9,553 nt of DNA from Thermogutta sp. (GCA_012798155.1 JAAZNR010000213.1:1-9553), one strand, 5' to 3'; positions 1-6,862 are shown, numbered from the stretch's first letter. Notes: generated by a model from the sequence alone, not told the origin. Made by a program: numbers and translations.

Positions 1-120
1 AAGGAGGCCTTTCGCCGGGGGAAGACCATTCGCGAGGTATGCCGCGAGCAGAAGGTCTTGCCCGAGGATAAGCTGGCCGAGGCACTCGATCCCCGCCGGA
101 TGATCAAGCCGCTGGATTGA
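1..120 (+). CDS. C-terminal end of a class II fumarase / aspartate ammonia-lyase family enzyme (partial)
   Basis: An open frame runs from base 1 to a TGA at 118-120 and gives 39 residues; the gene starts before the window. The peptide contains GKTIREVCREQKVLPEDKL followed by ALDPRRM. This is the pattern of the small C-terminal domain of class II fumarases and aspartases: a GK(S/T)-(I/V)-R-E helix, a 'vL' turn, then a 'LDP..M' helix near the end. The family makes or uses fumarate, by reversible hydration to malate (fumarase) or deamination of aspartate (aspartase). The active-site residues lie upstream, so the two cannot be separated here. The convergent sdhCAB operon, whose product is fumarate, makes fumarase a reasonable inference. 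A family B repeat begins about two bases after the stop codon. Confidence 0.8.
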   Translation, partial: KEAFRRGKTIREVCREQKVLPEDKLAEALDPRRMIKPLD

Positions 121-121
121 T

Positions 122-180
122 GGAATCCGCGAAGCGGGGCCGCTGGGGGCTTCGCTTCGACTCCGGCCACCCGGCCGGCG
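122..180 (+). repeat. Family B repeat block, copy 1
   Basis: This block starts two bases after the fumarase-family stop codon. Its parts in order are GGAATCCGCGAAGCGG, CTGGGG (143-148), GCTTCGC (149-155), CTCCGG (161-166) and CCACCCGGCCGGCGG. The same order of parts recurs near 4412, 4727, 4786, 4845, 6953, 9067, 9157 and 9241. The GCGAAGC at 129-135 is the exact reverse complement of the GCTTCGC at 149-155. The CTGGGG/CCCCAG pair seen in other copies is damaged here to CTGGGG/CTCCGG. No coding function is likely. Confidence 0.75.
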
Positions 181-185
181 GCTCG

Positions 186-260
186 GCACCACAACTTACG
201 CCGGCGGCTCCAGGGTTCGCGTAGACCGGCGGCTCCAGGGTTCGCGCCGGAAATTGGGAG
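186..260. repeat. Degenerate half-copies of the family A hairpin
   Basis: Two partial units share GGCGGCTCCAGGGTTCGCG, starting near 204 and 229, about 25 bp apart. The first is preceded by ACTTACGCC, which matches the right half of a family A hairpin (TNAC-GC-arm-CTC). The matching left arm is missing, so these look like decayed copies. A similar half-copy with the same CGGCGG arm lies at 6933-6949 in the opposite orientation. Confidence 0.5.
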
Positions 261-368
261 CCTCCGGCGTTCCACTGAAGTCGGGAGCCTCGGGCGTCAG
301 CCCGAGGTGGAGAGACTCCGGCGTCAAACCAACGTCGCGAGCCTCCGGCGTTAGCCGGAGGTGAAAAC
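261..368. repeat. Four-unit tandem array, 27-bp period, containing two intact family A hairpins
   Basis: Units begin at 261, 288, 315 and 342, exactly 27 bp apart. Each opens with (C/A)CTC(C/G)GGCGT, and the first three end in G(A/G)GAG or CGAG. Units 2 and 4 keep perfect hairpins: CCTCGGGC-GTCA-GCCCGAGG at 288-307 and CCTCCGGC-GTTA-GCCGGAGG at 342-361. Units 1 and 3 have lost the right arm. The array sits between the convergent 3' ends of the fumarase-family gene and sdhB, so transcripts from either side could fold here. Confidence 0.8.
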
Positions 369-384
369 GCCGAAAACCGCGGCG
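361..384 (-). terminator. Possible weak intrinsic terminator of the sdh operon
   Basis: Reading away from sdhB on the minus strand, 10 bases after the stop codon there is a CGCCG stem, a seven-base loop, CGGCG, and then TTTT. The stem has only 5 bp and the T run is short, so this is a weak candidate. The 8-bp family A hairpin at 342-361 follows directly and could help stop transcription, but it has no T run of its own. Confidence 0.3.
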
Positions 385-394
385 ACGCGGAGTA

Positions 395-1258
395 CTACAG
401 ATCGAACCACCGGCGGAACATGTGGATCGTGGCGGCTCGCCCCATCCGCGCGATCGACGTGGTCAACGGGATCTCTTTGGGGCAGACCTTGACGCAATTC
501 TGGGCATTGCCGCAGACCTGGATGCCGCCCTCGCCGATGAGAACGTCCAATCGCTCGCGGGCATTCATGGCGCCGATGGGGTTGCTGTTGAAGAGATCGA
601 TTTGGGCGACGGCCGCGGCGCCCATGAACGCATGATTCGTGATTTCGCCTTCCCGGCGGCGATAGTCGTCCTCGCTTTCGCCGGGCAATCGGCGGACCTC
701 GATCTTGAGAAACTGCGGGCAGGCCTCCATGCAGCAACCGCAGCTCATGCACTTGCTCAGCAGGTAGGCGATCTCCTGATTCTCCTGGGATTGACGCGGC
801 CCCGGCCCGAGGTCCAGGTAGTTGTCCACCGGCACCCAGGCGCTGACCTTTTTTAGGGTGGCGAAGATCCGCGTGCGGTCCACCACCAGGTCGCGGACGA
901 CGGGGAATTTGGACATCGGTTCCAATCGGATTTCGCGGGGGTTCTGCTCCAAGAGCCGATCGACCAGTGCCGTGCAGGCCTGGCGGACGCGGCCGTTGAT
1001 CAGCATGGTGCACGCCCCGCAAATCTCCTCCAGGCAATTGCACTCCCAGGCCACGGGAGGAACGCTTTTGCCGGCGGCATTGCGGCCCAAGGCGGCGATC
1101 TTTTGCAGCACGCTGATGACGTTCAGATCCGGTTCGTAAGGCAAGGCGAAGGTTTCCCAATAGGGCCTTCGGGCCGGTCCGTCTTGCCGCCGTACCCGTA
1201 CGTTGATTTGCCGCGGGCGGGGACCGCCCGGGCGTTGGGAATCGCTGGAATCCGTCAT
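395..1258 (-). CDS. sdhB: Succinate dehydrogenase iron-sulfur subunit (SdhB)
   Basis: A 287-residue protein that carries electrons from the flavin of SdhA to quinone through three iron-sulfur clusters on the cytoplasmic face of the membrane. The N-terminal ferredoxin-like half has the [2Fe-2S] ligands C75, C80, C83 and C95 (spacing C-x4-C-x2-C-x11-C). The third ligand is Cys rather than the Asp of E. coli SdhB. The C-terminal half has C170-x2-C173-x2-C176-x3-C180-P and C249-x5-C255-x3-C259-P, which supply the [4Fe-4S] and [3Fe-4S] clusters. Extra cysteines, C73 and C175, sit beside these motifs. The stretch GNAQNCVKVCPKEIPLTTSI fits the single-anchor (Bacillus-type) SdhB group. It is the last gene of sdhCAB, 111 bases after sdhA, a rather long gap for an operon. 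No strong ribosome binding site precedes the ATG, and the first 17 or so residues look poorly conserved, so the exact start is less sure than the gene. Confidence 0.95.
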   Translation of the reverse strand: MTDSSDSQRPGGPRPRQINVRVRRQDGPARRPYWETFALPYEPDLNVISVLQKIAALGRNAAGKSVPPVAWECNCLEEICGACTMLINGRVRQACTALVDRLLEQNPREIRLEPMSKFPVVRDLVVDRTRIFATLKKVSAWVPVDNYLDLGPGPRQSQENQEIAYLLSKCMSCGCCMEACPQFLKIEVRRLPGESEDDYRRREGEITNHAFMGAAAVAQIDLFNSNPIGAMNARERLDVLIGEGGIQVCGNAQNCVKVCPKEIPLTTSIARMGRAATIHMFRRWFDL

Positions 1259-1369
1259 GGGCTTGTTACCGAGTAGCGTGAAAGGTCCGATTCTTTTCGC
1301 GTGTCCGAGGGCCGTGGAACGGCTTGGGCGAGCCGCCTGTTTCAGCCGCGGCGCGGCGCCGCTTGCCGC

Positions 1370-3346
1370 TCAGCCCGATGAGGCCGCGGCGGCAACCTGC
1401 GGCTGTTGCCGTTCCCGCCAAACCTGCTCGATGATCTGCCCGCCCACCAAACCGTACAATCTCGGCCGCGGGGGGATCAGGCCGGTGTCCACTTCCTCGT
1501 AATGGATGGCCGGCTCGCCGCCCGAATCGCAGGTCGCGATCGTCGATTCGAGCCAACGCCGGGTATTGGCCTCGAAACGGTCGCACCAGGCCTCGGCCTG
1601 CCGCCGGGCCTCGGCGGGGTCCTTGGCCGTGATGGGCGGCATCTCGAATTCCGGTTTGTAATGTGCCCCGCGGCACTCGTCCCGCATCCGCGCGCCGCGG
1701 AGGATCGCCTTGGCCACGGGGAACATGTCCTCCAAGGCCCGCGCGAATACCAGATTCTGATTCGTCCAGGAACCCCTGTCGGAAAGGGCGCAATGCTTGG
1801 CCCGGGCTTCCAGTTCCAGCACCTTCTCGTACGCCCGATCCAACTCCTCATTGTGCCGGACCACCGTGGCCGCGGCGGTCATCACGCGGCCCAATTCCTG
1901 ATGGATCAGATAGGGGTTGTCTCCGTCTTGCGGGCGGCGCAGGAGCTCTTCCAGCCGCTCTCTCTGGCGGCGCTCCGCCTGCTTGAAGAGCGACGACGGC
2001 GAACGGTCCCGCGCCCCTTGGTCGCCGTCCTTGAGATAGGAGAGGATGCCGGGGGCCGCGATCAAGCCGCTGAAAATGCACGACAGCAGCGAATTCGCGC
2101 CCAGCCGATTGGCCCCGTGGTACTGATAATCGCACTCGCCCGCGGCGAAGATGCCCGTGATGTTGGTGTGCTGATTCCGCGGCGACCCGATCCGCAGGCC
2201 GCCGGCCGCCGTACGCTCGTAATCGACCCACAGCCCGCCCATCGAATAATGCACGGCGGGAAAGATTTTCATGGGCACGGAGCGGGGATCCACGCCCTGA
2301 AACTTCTCGTAGATTTCCAGGATGCCGCCCAGCTTGCGGTCCAAAAGATCGCGGGGCAGGTGCGTCAAGTCCAGGTACACGCATTGGCGGTCCTTTTCCA
2401 CGCTCAGACCCTCTTGCGTGCAGACCTTGAAGATTTCCCGCGTGGCGATGTCGCGGGGCACCAGATTGCCGTACTTGGGATAGCGTTCCTCCAGAAAGTA
2501 GTATCGCTCCTTTTCCGGGATTTGATGGGGCGGGCGAGGGTCTTGCGGCCTGCGGGGGACCCAAACGCGCCCCCCCTCGCCGCGGGCCGATTCGCTCATC
2601 AGCCGCAACTTGTCGCTGCCCGGAATGGCCGTGGGGTGAACCTGAATGAACTCCGGATTGCCGTAGCGTGCCCCGGCCTGGTAAGTCCGGCTGACGGCGC
2701 TGCCGTTGCACGCCATGGACATCGTGGACCGGCCGAAGATCACGCCGCACCCGCCGGAGGCGATGACCAGGGCGTCGCCGGGCAAGGCCCGAATCTCCAT
2801 GCTCACCAGGTCCTGGACCGTGCAGCCGCGGCAGACGCCGTTTTCGTCCAAGACCGGGCCGAGGTATTCCCAGAACTCGAATTTCCGCACATGGCCGGTC
2901 ACCTCCCAGCGGCGGACCTGCTCGTCCAGGGCGTACAAGAGCTGCTGGCCGGTGGTGGCCCCGGCGAAGGCCGTTCGCGGATAGAGCGTCCCGCCGAAGC
3001 GGCGCTGATCGCGAAAGCCCTCCGGCGTGCGGTTGAAGGTCACGCCCAGGCGGTCCATCAAGTCGATGATCCGCGGGGCCCATTCCGCCATCTCCTTGAC
3101 CGGCGGTTGATGCTGGAGGAAGTCGCCGCCGTACACCGTGTCCTCGAAGTGGGACCACTCGGAGTCGCCCAACTGCCGGGTCAGATTGTTGACGCTGTTG
3201 ATGCCGCCTTGGGCGCAACAACTGTGGGAGCGTTTGACGGGGGTGAGGCTGATCAGCCAGACCTCCGCCCCCAGCTCGGCCAACTTCATGGTCGCCGAAA
3301 GACCGGCCAAGCCGCCTCCCACCACGATCACGCGAAACGATGCCAT
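1370..3346 (-). CDS. sdhA: Succinate dehydrogenase flavoprotein subunit (SdhA)
   Basis: A 658-residue protein that oxidises succinate to fumarate and reduces its FAD. The N-terminal dinucleotide-binding motif is VVGGGLAGLSA (8-18). The RSHSCCAQGGIN motif (39-50) holds H41, the expected site of covalent FAD attachment. Substrate-site motifs are HPTAIPG (237-243), SESARGEGG with R255 (251-259), RDIATREI with R298 (298-305) and HYSMGGLWVDY with H366 (366-376). AAGECDYQYHGANRLGANSL (401-420) is the second FAD-binding signature. The C-terminal helical domain follows from about 450, with a short Ala/Ser-rich tail. No key residue is missing and the length is normal for the single-anchor SdhA group. 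The ATG has a GAGG six bases upstream (3353-3356 on the + strand). It lies 57 bases after sdhC and 111 before sdhB, consistent with one operon. Confidence 0.97.
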   Translation of the reverse strand: MASFRVIVVGGGLAGLSATMKLAELGAEVWLISLTPVKRSHSCCAQGGINSVNNLTRQLGDSEWSHFEDTVYGGDFLQHQPPVKEMAEWAPRIIDLMDRLGVTFNRTPEGFRDQRRFGGTLYPRTAFAGATTGQQLLYALDEQVRRWEVTGHVRKFEFWEYLGPVLDENGVCRGCTVQDLVSMEIRALPGDALVIASGGCGVIFGRSTMSMACNGSAVSRTYQAGARYGNPEFIQVHPTAIPGSDKLRLMSESARGEGGRVWVPRRPQDPRPPHQIPEKERYYFLEERYPKYGNLVPRDIATREIFKVCTQEGLSVEKDRQCVYLDLTHLPRDLLDRKLGGILEIYEKFQGVDPRSVPMKIFPAVHYSMGGLWVDYERTAAGGLRIGSPRNQHTNITGIFAAGECDYQYHGANRLGANSLLSCIFSGLIAAPGILSYLKDGDQGARDRSPSSLFKQAERRQRERLEELLRRPQDGDNPYLIHQELGRVMTAAATVVRHNEELDRAYEKVLELEARAKHCALSDRGSWTNQNLVFARALEDMFPVAKAILRGARMRDECRGAHYKPEFEMPPITAKDPAEARRQAEAWCDRFEANTRRWLESTIATCDSGGEPAIHYEEVDTGLIPPRPRLYGLVGGQIIEQVWRERQQPQVAAAASSG

Positions 3347-3403
3347 GCCGTGCCTCGCAAAAGATGAAACCGCCCGGCGGTCAAGGCGGCCGCCGGACGC
3401 AGG

Positions 3404-4189
3404 TCAGGGCCGCTCGGCGATGGACGCCTCCGGGGGGACCTTCCCCGGCGGCGCGGTCGGGTCGGAGATCGTCTCGCCGGCTTGCGCCTCGGAGGTGTCG
3501 ATCGTATTCATGCCGTACAGGGCGGCCGCGGAGATGCCGCCCAGAAACAACCCGACCACCAGGGCCAAGCCCGAGGCCGTCCGTTGTGCCCGCGGACTGA
3601 TCCACAACCCCCACGTGATCCCCGCCGTCCAAATGCCGTTGACGAAATGGTACACGCAACACAGGACGCCCACGATGTAAAACAGCCGGATCCAAATCGA
3701 GGCCTGAATCGCCTCGGCGGCCGTGATGACCCGCGCGGGATCGAATCGATGGCCGCCCAGGGGCTTGGCCACGGAGTCCAGCCACCATTCGAATTTGAGC
3801 CAACCGTGCATGTGAAACACGTGCCAAAAGATGAAAAAGAAGGCGATCACGCCGGTCCACCGCTGGAGCGTGTAGCGGATGTTCTCGGGGTAGGGGTACG
3901 CCGTCACGTTCCGCTTGCCGCGCGAGACGATCATCATTCCCACGATCGCGTGGAAGAGGATCGGCAGAAAGATGAACGGCCATTCCAGCATCATGATCGT
4001 GGAGGGACCCAAGCCGTGGATCACGTTTACCCGATACTGGAAAATCTCCACGCCGTCGGCGATCGAGGCGTTCGTGGCCAGGTGAAAGACCATGAAGCCT
4101 CCCACCGGGACCAGGCCGGTGAAGGAATGCAAGCGGCGGATGAAGAATTCGTGACGCCCGAAGAGAGAAGCCAGGTCGGCCTTGAGCAC
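3404..4189 (-). CDS. sdhC: Succinate dehydrogenase cytochrome b subunit, single-anchor diheme type (SdhC)
   Basis: A 261-residue integral membrane protein that anchors SdhAB and passes electrons to quinone. Five hydrophobic helices are visible, at about 26-43, 64-88, 111-129, 161-185 and 206-226. Histidines H36, H80, H123 and H181 fall in helices I to IV with the spacing of the four axial haem ligands of the Bacillus subtilis-type diheme cytochrome. H21 lies in the conserved RRLHSFTG stretch before helix I. No separate SdhD follows, as expected for this type. Such enzymes often work with menaquinone, but the quinone cannot be read from the sequence. A Pro/Glu-rich tail of about 30 residues extends past helix V. 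I chose the GTG start because AGGA lies nine bases upstream and MLKADLASLFGRHEFFIRRLHS follows. An ATG ten bases upstream is in another frame. This is the first gene of the operon. Confidence 0.93.
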   Translation of the reverse strand: MLKADLASLFGRHEFFIRRLHSFTGLVPVGGFMVFHLATNASIADGVEIFQYRVNVIHGLGPSTIMMLEWPFIFLPILFHAIVGMMIVSRGKRNVTAYPYPENIRYTLQRWTGVIAFFFIFWHVFHMHGWLKFEWWLDSVAKPLGGHRFDPARVITAAEAIQASIWIRLFYIVGVLCCVYHFVNGIWTAGITWGLWISPRAQRTASGLALVVGLFLGGISAAALYGMNTIDTSEAQAGETISDPTAPPGKVPPEASIAERP

Positions 4190-4198
4190 GGAAAACCA

Positions 4199-4202
4199 TC
4201 CT
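4199..4202 (-). promoter_or_regulatory. Ribosome binding site of sdhC
   Basis: AGGA on the minus strand, nine bases before the GTG at 4189-4187. It supports the GTG start of sdhC over the out-of-frame ATG at 4199-4197, which overlaps this site. Confidence 0.5.
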
Positions 4203-4313
4203 ACAAGCTGAGGGTTAGGCGCAAGCGCGGCCGCTGGGGACGCAATCCCGCCCGGCGGAGAGCCGGCCGTCGAACCGGACTTCTTGGCGCCGGTGCCGCA
4301 AGGGGCCGCCGTC

Positions 4314-4342
4314 TCGATACGAGATGATTACGTCGGCCGCAA
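4314..4342 (-). promoter_or_regulatory. Possible sdhCAB promoter
   Basis: On the minus strand, TTGCGG and TATCGA are separated by 17 bases, each matching three of six sigma-70 consensus positions. An AT-rich island (about 4344-4367) lies just upstream in GC-rich DNA, as an UP-like element would. The start of transcription would be about 120 bases before the sdhC start codon. The match is weak, but this is the only AT-rich stretch upstream of sdhC before the repeats begin. Confidence 0.2.
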
Positions 4343-4411
4343 GTGTCTTTATTCGAAATATAATTCTCCGCGCCGCGCCGGACAAGGCGCAACGCCGCCG
4401 CTGCCCGCGCC

Positions 4412-4493
4412 GCGAAGCGGGCTGACTGGGGGCTTCGCTGCGCTACGACCCCAGCCACCCGACCATTTTTCTCGGCCACCCGGCCGGCGGTGG
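4412..4493 (+). repeat. Family B repeat block, copy 2
   Basis: The parts in order are GCGAAGC (4412-4418), CTGGGG (4426-4431), GCTTCGC (4432-4438), CCCCAG (4449-4454), then CCACCCGACCATTTTTC and CCACCCGGCCGGCGGTGG. Both inverted pairs are perfect in this copy. The CCACCCGACCATTTTT segment resembles the 20-bp unit of the tandem array at 9265-9424, which suggests that array grew from the tail of a block like this one. Confidence 0.75.
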
Positions 4494-4497
4494 AAGC

Positions 4498-4534
4498 TGG
4501 GTAGCGCCGAAACACCTCCGGCTTACGCCGGAGG
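4498..4534 (+). repeat. Family A hairpin with upstream TGGGTAGCGC motif
   Basis: CCTCCGGC-TTAC-GCCGGAGG at 4515-4534 is a perfect 8-bp stem with a four-base loop. It is preceded by CA and followed by CTCC. TGGGTAGCGC at 4498-4507 lies seven bases before it; the same ten bases precede the hairpin at 4629-4648, so the repeated element is larger than the hairpin alone. Confidence 0.75.
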
Positions 4535-4566
4535 CTCCCAGGGAAAACGGATGGTGAATTCCAGAG

Positions 4567-4586
4567 CCACCAGCGTAAGCTGGTGG
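4567..4586 (-). repeat. Family A hairpin, ACCA arm, inverted orientation
   Basis: CCACCAGC-GTAA-GCTGGTGG is a perfect 8-bp stem. On the minus strand the centre is GC-TTAC-GC like the other copies, but the variable arm is ACCA/TGGT instead of TCCG/CGGA. Confidence 0.75.
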
Positions 4587-4614
4587 TGGAGGCAGCGCGT
4601 GACAATTTGGATCT

Positions 4615-4648
4615 TGGGTAGCGCTCCACCGCTAGCTCACGCTAGCGG
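4615..4648 (+). repeat. Family A hairpin, GCTA arm, with upstream TGGGTAGCGC motif
   Basis: CCGCTAGC-TCAC-GCTAGCGG at 4629-4648 is a perfect 8-bp stem with centre GC-TCAC-GC and arm GCTA/TAGC. TGGGTAGCGC at 4615-4624 precedes it, and CTCACGC follows, like the CTCGCG and CTCCCA after other copies. Confidence 0.75.
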
Positions 4649-4697
4649 CTCACGCATCACGCATCCCCGAGCAGCCGCCGCGTTGCGCGCGGGGTGC

Positions 4698-4720
4698 CAC
4701 TGCCGGCTTGTCCGGCAGTG
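4698..4720 (+). repeat. Family C hairpin, copy 1
   Basis: CACTGCCGG, loop CTTGT, CCGGCAGTG: a perfect 9-bp stem, preceded by GTGC and running straight into a family B block. The second copy, at 7015-7037, is in the opposite orientation and differs at one loop base. The core is unlike the TNAC core of family A, so I treat it as a separate family. Confidence 0.7.
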
Positions 4721-4890
4721 CGGCGTCCGGGGGCTTCGCTCCGCTGCGACCCCGGCCACCCGGCCGAATCCGGGAAACGGGACCGCTGGGGGCTTCGCTT
4801 CGCTGCGACCCCAGCCACCCGGCCGAATCCGGGAAGCCGCCTGACTGGGGGCTTCGCTCCGCTACGACCCCGGCCACCCGATATTTCCCC
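4721..4890 (+). repeat. Tandem array of three family B blocks, 59-bp period
   Basis: The GCTTCGC core starts at 4733, 4792 and 4851, exactly 59 bp apart. Each unit runs (C/T)GGGG-GCTTCGCT-(C/T)CGCT-(A/G)CGACCCC-(A/G)GCCACCC, and the first two continue GGCCGAATCCGGGAA. The outer stem is CCGGGG/CCCCGG in the first unit, CTGGGG/CCCCAG in the second and CTGGGG/CCCCGG in the third. This is one compensated pair and one G-T wobble. The third unit ends in CGATATTTCCCCGGCCGG, again like the 20-bp repeat near 9265. Short open frames through this array are products of the repeat, not genes. Confidence 0.8.
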
Positions 4891-4904
4891 GGCCGGCATC
4901 GCCA

Positions 4905-4924
4905 CCTCGGGCTGACGCCCGAGG
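4905..4924 (+). repeat. Family A hairpin, TCGG arm
   Basis: CCTCGGGC-TGAC-GCCCGAGG, a perfect 8-bp stem starting 34 bases past the stop codon of the TIGR03790-like gene. With its flanks CCA and CTCGCG it is identical over 29 bases to the copy at 6864-6883, which lies just before the start of the same gene. The gene is thus bracketed by two direct copies. Confidence 0.8.
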
Positions 4925-4958
4925 CTCGCGTTCAGGCGCGACGGCGCTGCGTCACCGG

Positions 4959-6848
4959 CTACTCGATGTCGAAGCGCAGCGGCGCGGAATAGACGTTGGA
5001 ATCCTCCCCGCCGCGACCCAGCGCCGCCACTTGCAGCGAGACGGGACCGCGCCCCAGCCTTCGCGTATCCGCCGTCAATCGCCCGGTCGCTCCCAGGCAG
5101 CGATCCAGCACGCGGCCGTTATGGCGCAAGACCAGGGCCATGGCCCCCGGCGATCGGGCTTCCACCGCGATGATCTGCCCAAAGGCGAGGCGGTCGGGCG
5201 ACTCGGCTTGGACTTGAATCTCCCGGTCATGGTTGCGAAAGACCACGTCCAGCACCAGCGAGCCGCGGGTGGCGATCAACCCTTTCTCCACGGCGACGAC
5301 CCGCAACTCATGGCGACCGTCGCCCCAGGCGGCGGTGTTCAGCAGGCATTCCTCGCCGGGCCGACCGCGGTTCCGCATTTCGCCGTCCAGATAGTATTCG
5401 AAGGCGAAGGTTTCGCCGCCGCCCAACGGGTCGGGCAAACCCGGTCGCGGAAAATGGGCGGTCGCCCGGAGTCGCAGCTCGCCGCTCACGATCGGCCCCG
5501 GCAGACCGTCCAGCGTGACCCGCGGAACGTTTGCCCAGGGGCGGCACAAGGGGTCGCCCACGATCAAGAGTTGATACGGGCCGTAGACCGATTGATAGAA
5601 GGCCTCGGCCGCCGTGCAGCCCCGCGCGTAGTGCACGTGGAGCATGGCGAAGGGGAATTTCTCTTGGATGGCGAACGGCTCAGTGACGGTTCCGGAAGCC
5701 GCCGCCGCCCCGTGACGGAGGAACTCGCTGAGGGGCGTTTGGCCGCCGTTGCGATGCATCACGCCTCCCAGGCTGGTGAGATGGTCGCAGAGGGCGCCCG
5801 GCCGAATCTCGCTCCCCGACTCCTCCCATTGGAATTGGGCCGTGCCCATCATCACGCCCTGGCAGTCGTGCTTTTCCTCCGGCATGATCCCGAAGACGAT
5901 CTCCCCGCGGACGCCCAGCCGTTCCAGTTGCTCCACCGCCTCGGGAAAGGCCGGATGCCGCGTCTTGGAGCGGATGTCGTCGTTGCGGACGTAATAGATC
6001 GTCCCCGGCGGGAACGCGGCGTCGGCCTTGGCCGAGCGTTCGAGGTAGTGCAAGATTTCGGGGAGGGTATTGCCGCGGTTCTTTTCGTTTTCCACCACGC
6101 CCAGCACCATGGAGAGCAGATAGCGGCGGCGCGATTCGGCGGCCTGGGGATCGACGCCGCGAGCTTGGGGCCAATCGCGGGCCGGCCCCCAGACCTCGCC
6201 GTTCGGCCCGAAACACAGCGTGCTGCTAAAGCCCAGCGTGGGGACGCCGTCCTGTTCCGGCGTCGCCCGACGCATGTACTGATTCTCTCGCAGATTCATG
6301 TAGGCCGGCGGGGCGGCCGCCAAAACCGGGAGGTAGAGATACGTCAAGCCGTTGATCGACCCGACCGGCGTCAGCGGCTTGGGCCACCGCGCCAGGGGAT
6401 CATCCCGCGCCTCGCCCTCGTCGCCGCCTTCGGCTTGCTCCGGCCGCGACGGGAGGACTTCCGGGTGTTCCCGAACAAAGGCCCGGATATCCTCCTCCAA
6501 CCGCACGCCCCAGGGGAAATCGGCGGAATAGGCCACGCAATCGATCCCGGACCCGCGGGCGAGCACGGCCTCGATGACGGGCTGGAGAATCTTGTCTCGA
6601 AACGTGGCCATGTCCGTCGTGGTTTGGAGCGGGTCCCAGTCCAGATACAGCACGTTCTCAGGCGGGATCCCGCGGAGGGCCTGGTAGTGATTGGCGACGG
6701 TCAGCGAGGCCTCGCTGCGGGCGTTGACGACCAGGAGGACGTTTTCCGGCCCGACGCCCGCCGCGCATATTCCCCACCAGGCCGGCGCCGCCGCGACGGC
6801 GAGGCAAGCGATCCGGAGCCGCATGCGGTGGTTCGACCGATGGAGCAT
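4959..6848 (-). CDS. Secreted TIGR03790-like protein with C-terminal beta-rich (Ig-like) part
   Basis: A 629-residue protein of unknown function. Residues 1-31 form a signal peptide: basic start, then LRIACLAVAAAPAWWGICA; no lipobox is evident. The next 400 or so residues resemble the uncharacterised TIGR03790 family. The start is PENVLLVVNARSEASLTVAN (34-53) followed by LRGIPPENVLYLDW. Later come HLTSLGG (356-362), HGAAAASGTVTEPF (379-392), HYARGCTAAEAFYQSVYGPY (406-425) and LLIVGDPLCRPWA (427-439). Residues 455-629 are beta-rich, with YYLDG and W-x-DGRHELRVVAV patterns typical of Ig-like or cadherin-like modules, probably two. An acidic low-complexity insert lies at about 133-150. I chose the ATG at 6848 because GGGAGGA lies seven bases upstream and the signal peptide follows. 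An in-frame ATG 75 bases earlier would translate through a family A hairpin. The neighbours give no functional hint. The family name is from memory and was not searched. Confidence 0.8.
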   Translation of the reverse strand: MLHRSNHRMRLRIACLAVAAAPAWWGICAAGVGPENVLLVVNARSEASLTVANHYQALRGIPPENVLYLDWDPLQTTTDMATFRDKILQPVIEAVLARGSGIDCVAYSADFPWGVRLEEDIRAFVREHPEVLPSRPEQAEGGDEGEARDDPLARWPKPLTPVGSINGLTYLYLPVLAAAPPAYMNLRENQYMRRATPEQDGVPTLGFSSTLCFGPNGEVWGPARDWPQARGVDPQAAESRRRYLLSMVLGVVENEKNRGNTLPEILHYLERSAKADAAFPPGTIYYVRNDDIRSKTRHPAFPEAVEQLERLGVRGEIVFGIMPEEKHDCQGVMMGTAQFQWEESGSEIRPGALCDHLTSLGGVMHRNGGQTPLSEFLRHGAAAASGTVTEPFAIQEKFPFAMLHVHYARGCTAAEAFYQSVYGPYQLLIVGDPLCRPWANVPRVTLDGLPGPIVSGELRLRATAHFPRPGLPDPLGGGETFAFEYYLDGEMRNRGRPGEECLLNTAAWGDGRHELRVVAVEKGLIATRGSLVLDVVFRNHDREIQVQAESPDRLAFGQIIAVEARSPGAMALVLRHNGRVLDRCLGATGRLTADTRRLGRGPVSLQVAALGRGGEDSNVYSAPLRFDIE

Positions 6849-6855
6849 CGTGCAA

Positions 6856-6862
6856 TCCTCCC
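6856..6862 (-). promoter_or_regulatory. Ribosome binding site that sets the start of the TIGR03790-like gene
   Basis: GGGAGGA on the minus strand, seven bases before the ATG at 6848-6846. It begins one base after the family A hairpin (6864-6883). This strong site is the main reason to reject the in-frame start at 6923. Confidence 0.75.

Noticed and set aside
1259..1369. A small gene or regulatory RNA in the 111-base gap between sdhA and sdhB
   Set aside because: It contains a GC-rich palindrome (GCGGCGCCGC near 1350-1359) but no start with a ribosome binding site and no convincing stem with a T run.
1406..3367. Long + strand open frame of about 650 codons opposite sdhA
   Set aside because: It lies entirely over sdhA, whose motifs are unmistakable. 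Its product is Arg/Gly/Ala/His-rich with no recognisable domain. Such frames are common opposite GC-rich genes.
4201..4905. Several 70-190 codon open frames in the gap before sdhC
   Set aside because: They translate the repeat units, giving recurring SGAKPP- and QRSEAP-like peptides in different frames, and have no ribosome binding sites or domains.
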